Part shown: positions 15,109 to 16,559 of the stretch, piece by piece | Position numbering within the stretch: the first letter of the stretch is position 1 | Layout of the letters: every line of letters begins with the position of its first letter | From: CAYSRM01 sp964475205 | GTDB lineage: Bacteria > Verrucomicrobiota > Kiritimatiellia > UBA8416 > CAYSRM01 | Direction: 5' to 3' | DNA length: 16,559 nucleotides | Assembly: GCA_964475205.1 (NCBI GenBank) | Contig: CAYYVQ010000063.1 | Location: 1 to 16,559 of the forward strand | The notes under the pieces: generated by a model | Told to the model about the DNA's origin: nothing | Database searches by the model: none | Seen by the model: only the letters and a program-made list of their open reading frames with translations | Translations under genes and position numbers: made by a program

Positions 15109-15133
15109 ACTATAGTATGACTGTAGTTATACT
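15109..15133 (-). promoter_or_regulatory. Putative autoregulatory operator and -10 of the antitoxin gene
   Basis: agtatgactg (15114-15123) and tagttatact (15124-15133) form a 20-bp palindrome matching at 8 of 10 paired positions. On the minus strand TATAGT (15114-15109) would be a -10 only 3 nt before the ATG, so the palindrome overlaps the promoter. A near-leaderless transcript would result. Confidence 0.45.
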
Positions 15134-15316
15134 GCTGTCAGGTGTCATTTTCCCATACAACGAGCCTGTCGAAAAAACTGTTTACAGGCAAGGTATTATT
15201 CTTGAATGTGCAAAAGTCAAATTATCAGTATGAATTTTTGGGTAAATCTGCCGGATTGGATACAAGTGGCAGGGAAAGAAAGTCATTGTTGCGTGGGAGT
15301 TCGGCGAAGGAGTTGA

Positions 15317-15643
15317 TGGGATGTCAGATGTCGGGATGTAAATTATCCTGGCGAGCATGTCGCTACAGACCTGATTGCTCAGGTTGTGGCCGGAGAATAC
15401 GGCATAAAACCTGAGATGTTGAAAGCTGATGGTCATACATCCGGGGTTGGGCAGGCAAAGGCTGTGGCGATGGAATTGGTATGCAGATTGACGGGGATGA
15501 CGCAGAGAGAAGTTGGCAGCCGCTATGGAGGGATCAGCTCCTATGCGGTGAACCACACCCGGCGGCGTGTAAAGACGGAGACACCCGCCGAGGTTCTGGA
15601 CAACGTGATGAAGTCTATTCGCTGCGCAGAACCTCAAGGCTAA
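15317..15643 (+). pseudogene. 5'-truncated gene with DnaA domain IV-like HTH (RAYT-type transposase tail)
   Basis: The frame is open from 15317; a GTG at 15386 would give an 85-residue ORF, but similarity starts before it (HVATDLIAQVVAGEYGIKPE). The segment resembles the C-terminal DNA-binding domain of DnaA: a helix with EYGIKPEML, then AKAVAMELVCRLTGMTQREVGSRYGG, followed by ISSYAVNHTRRRV where DnaA has its DnaA-box-binding signature. From memory, REP-associated Y1 transposases of PVC bacteria often carry such a C-terminal domain. No Y1 catalytic part (HUH motif) is upstream, and a stop at 15314 closes the frame, so I call it a 5'-truncated remnant. A stand-alone regulator is less likely. 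Confidence 0.6.
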
Positions 15644-15674
15644 GATTGTTATTCACAGTCTGACCCCGATACCA

Positions 15675-15998
15675 CTATCTTGCGGCGAGTTCCAGGGTGT
15701 CATGCACCCATGCATTCAAGCTTTTGTGTTCCTTGCGAGCATGGATCGCGACAGCCTTGTGAAGTTCGGGCTCAACACGCACCATGAACTTGCCTGAGTA
15801 CGGTTTCTCCGGGGATTCGCCGCGCTCAGCACAAAACTCAAGGTAATCATCCACTGAATCCCGGAACGCTTTGCGCAGCTGTGTGACGGTTGATCCCTGA
15901 AAGGTCACCACATCACGAAGATTAATGACTTCCCCGTGGAAGATGTTGGCTTCGTCGTCAAAGACGACGTTCCCGATATAGCCTTTGTACTCCATCAT
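15675..15998 (-). CDS. hicB: HicB-family antitoxin
   Basis: HicB neutralises the HicA mRNA interferase and represses the operon. The 107-residue product has the typical two parts: an N-terminal partial RNase H-like fold (YKGYIGNVVFDDEANIFHGE, then VVTFQGSTVTQLRKAFRDSVDDYLEFC) and a C-terminal ribbon-helix-helix DNA-binding segment (GKFMVRVEPELHKAVAIHAR, then SLNAWV). Its ATG overlaps the hicA stop as ATGA (15998-15995), so it is translated after the toxin. A second ATG directly follows the first. This hicA-first order is one of the two usual arrangements. Both genes are intact, so the module is probably functional. Confidence 0.93.
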   Translation of the reverse strand: MMEYKGYIGNVVFDDEANIFHGEVINLRDVVTFQGSTVTQLRKAFRDSVDDYLEFCAERGESPEKPYSGKFMVRVEPELHKAVAIHARKEHKSLNAWVHDTLELAAR

Positions 15999-16249
15999 GA
16001 TATCACCTCCGCTTCCTTAAGAAATCTACGCATCGAAGTGACCGCCCCTTTGTCCGTCACCCGCTCGGGGTGGGGTCGGTGAAATACCGCCCTGACGCCG
16101 TTCAGGTAAATGCGGACGCGTGAGCCGCGCCCCTCGGATATCTCTCCGCCGAGCGCAACGATAAGTCGCTCGATATCCTTCCAGAGGATGTCCGACCCAT
16201 CCGGCCGTTCGCGAATCCTGTCGAGAGTGCGTCGGTTCTTTTTCTTCAT
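15995..16249 (-). CDS. hicA: HicA-family toxin (mRNA interferase)
   Basis: HicA is a small dsRBD-fold toxin that cleaves mRNA. The 84-residue product is of the longer HicA subgroup: DILWKDIERLIVALGGEISE, then GRGSRVRIYLNGVRAVFHRP, followed by HPERVTDKGAVTSMRRFLKE. In classical HicA the catalytic His sits in a GS(x)H motif; here that site reads G42-S43-R44, and the only histidines are H57 and H60 in FHRPHP. The pattern GRGSRVxxxLNG is, as I recall, common to this subgroup, so it is not evidence of inactivity, but the catalytic residue may differ. The gene is upstream of, and overlaps, hicB. No Shine-Dalgarno sequence precedes the ATG. Confidence 0.9.
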   Translation of the reverse strand: MKKKNRRTLDRIRERPDGSDILWKDIERLIVALGGEISEGRGSRVRIYLNGVRAVFHRPHPERVTDKGAVTSMRRFLKEAEVIS

Positions 16250-16258
16250 TCTGTCTGT

Positions 16259-16286
16259 ATGATATCATGTGATAGTATCAAGTCAA
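16259..16286 (-). promoter_or_regulatory. hicAB promoter with overlapping palindromic operators
   Basis: On the minus strand TTGACT (16286-16281), a 16-bp spacer and TATCAT (16264-16259) make a good sigma70-type promoter. Two palindromes overlap it: atgatatcat (16259-16268, perfect) and tgatagtatca (16270-16280). They share TGATA/TATCA half-sites, a likely HicB-binding operator. The predicted start is about 3 nt before the hicA ATG. Confidence 0.65.
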
Positions 16287-16326
16287 GTGTCCGTGTGCCG
16301 TATCATCTGGCACCCAGACCTTATGG

Positions 16327-16461
16327 CTCACCTTGGCCCGGCACCTCAAACGTATTGGCTACAAGATTGATGTTATTGCCCCTTCGCTGATTCCCACAAA
16401 AAGCGGGGATCGGGTCAAGACCGATAAACGCGATGCCAGAAAACTTGCCCGCCTTGTCTGA
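16327..16461 (+). pseudogene. IS110-family transposase fragment (N-terminal DEDD region)
   Basis: The reading frame gives LTLARHLKRIGYKIDVIAPS, LIPTKSGDRVKTDKRDARKL and ARLV, then a TGA at 16459-16461. This is the part of an IS110-family transposase around the conserved TD(K/R)RDA motif, including one catalytic Asp. The beginning is missing (only unrelated or unclear sequence before 16327) and the rest of the gene is absent, so it is a fragment of about 45 codons. The segment after the stop belongs to something else. Confidence 0.8.
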
Positions 16462-16471
16462 GACTCTTTTA

Positions 16472-16559
16472 CTACGCAACCGCCTCACTCTGCTCCTCCT
16501 CTACGGGTAAGAGCTTGTAACCAAACTGTTTGGCTGTCTCGCGGCATGCGCGAAGACGG
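16472..16559 (-). CDS. C-terminal tail of an unidentified gene (cut by window edge)
   Basis: Reading in from the right edge on the minus strand gives 28 codons, RLRACRETAKQFGYKLLPVE then EEQSEAVA, ending at TAG (16474-16472). The composition looks like real protein, with an amphipathic helix followed by an acidic tail. It might be the end of a transposase, given the neighbours, but I do not recognise the family. The rest lies outside the window. Confidence 0.35.
   Translation of the reverse strand, partial: RLRACRETAKQFGYKLLPVEEEQSEAVA

Noticed and set aside
15142..15414. 90-codon ORF overlapping the start of the DnaA-C-like remnant
   Set aside because: It has no domain, and the other frame carries the clear family similarity over the shared part.
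14372..16559. CRISPR array or Cas-like content in the accessory end
   Set aside because: There are no regularly spaced identical repeats and no Cas motifs; repeats here are two-copy or palindromic.

Overview
The window looks like a chromosomal piece of a Gram-negative bacterium. It encodes lipid A kinase LpxK, a WaaF-type heptosyltransferase and the lipid II flippase MurJ, so the cell should have an LPS outer membrane and a peptidoglycan wall. The FHA protein, the prepilin-like protein with a type II secretion-style N-terminus, and the transposase remnant with a DnaA-C-like domain would fit the PVC superphylum (Kiritimatiellota, Lentisphaerota or Verrucomicrobiota relatives). That placement is an inference from gene content and was not tested. 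No tRNA, rRNA or CRISPR array was seen.

Left end, 1-810: no credible gene. It holds a degenerate 12-bp tandem array, one copy of a dispersed repeat, and two MITE-like elements. One of these (557-754) has a nearly perfect 20-bp terminal inverted repeat and a perfect 9-bp target duplication. A methyltransferase gene follows (811-1668).

1730-4620: a conserved cluster rpmH-rnpA-yidD-yidC behind a promoter-like sequence. rpmH (1810-1944) is a short gene easily missed by ORF length cut-offs. The genes are tightly packed, with an ATGA overlap between yidD and yidC. They supply ribosomal protein L34, the RNase P protein and the inner-membrane insertase. A 175-bp MITE flanked by CTAG then separates this cluster from the next.

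4905-8739: an envelope operon lpxK-waaF-murJ with 19-21 bp gaps. Convergent to it is a prepilin-like gene on the minus strand. Its best start is an ATT codon 6 nt after a perfect AGGAGG, and a good promoter lies just upstream. A single-domain FHA protein is divergent from that.

10446-14371: a two-gene operon with a one-base overlap encoding an Mre11/SbcD-like nuclease and a large Rad50/SbcC/YhaN-like coiled-coil ATPase without a zinc hook. A repeat-rich intergenic stretch lies on each side.

14372-16559: an accessory area. It contains the second copy of the dispersed repeat, an apparently orphan 51-residue ribbon-helix-helix antitoxin (14950-15105, not reported as a long ORF), a 5'-truncated gene with a DnaA-C-like domain, a complete HicA-HicB toxin-antitoxin pair with a palindromic promoter, an IS110 transposase fragment, and the tail of an unidentified gene cut by the window edge.

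The most interesting points are the probable AUU start, the hook-less Mre11/Rad50-like pair with a Gln in nuclease motif I and a beta-rich segment at the coiled-coil tip, and the density of MITE-like elements. I found no clear evidence of a wholly new system; the nuclease/ATPase pair is the best candidate for closer study.
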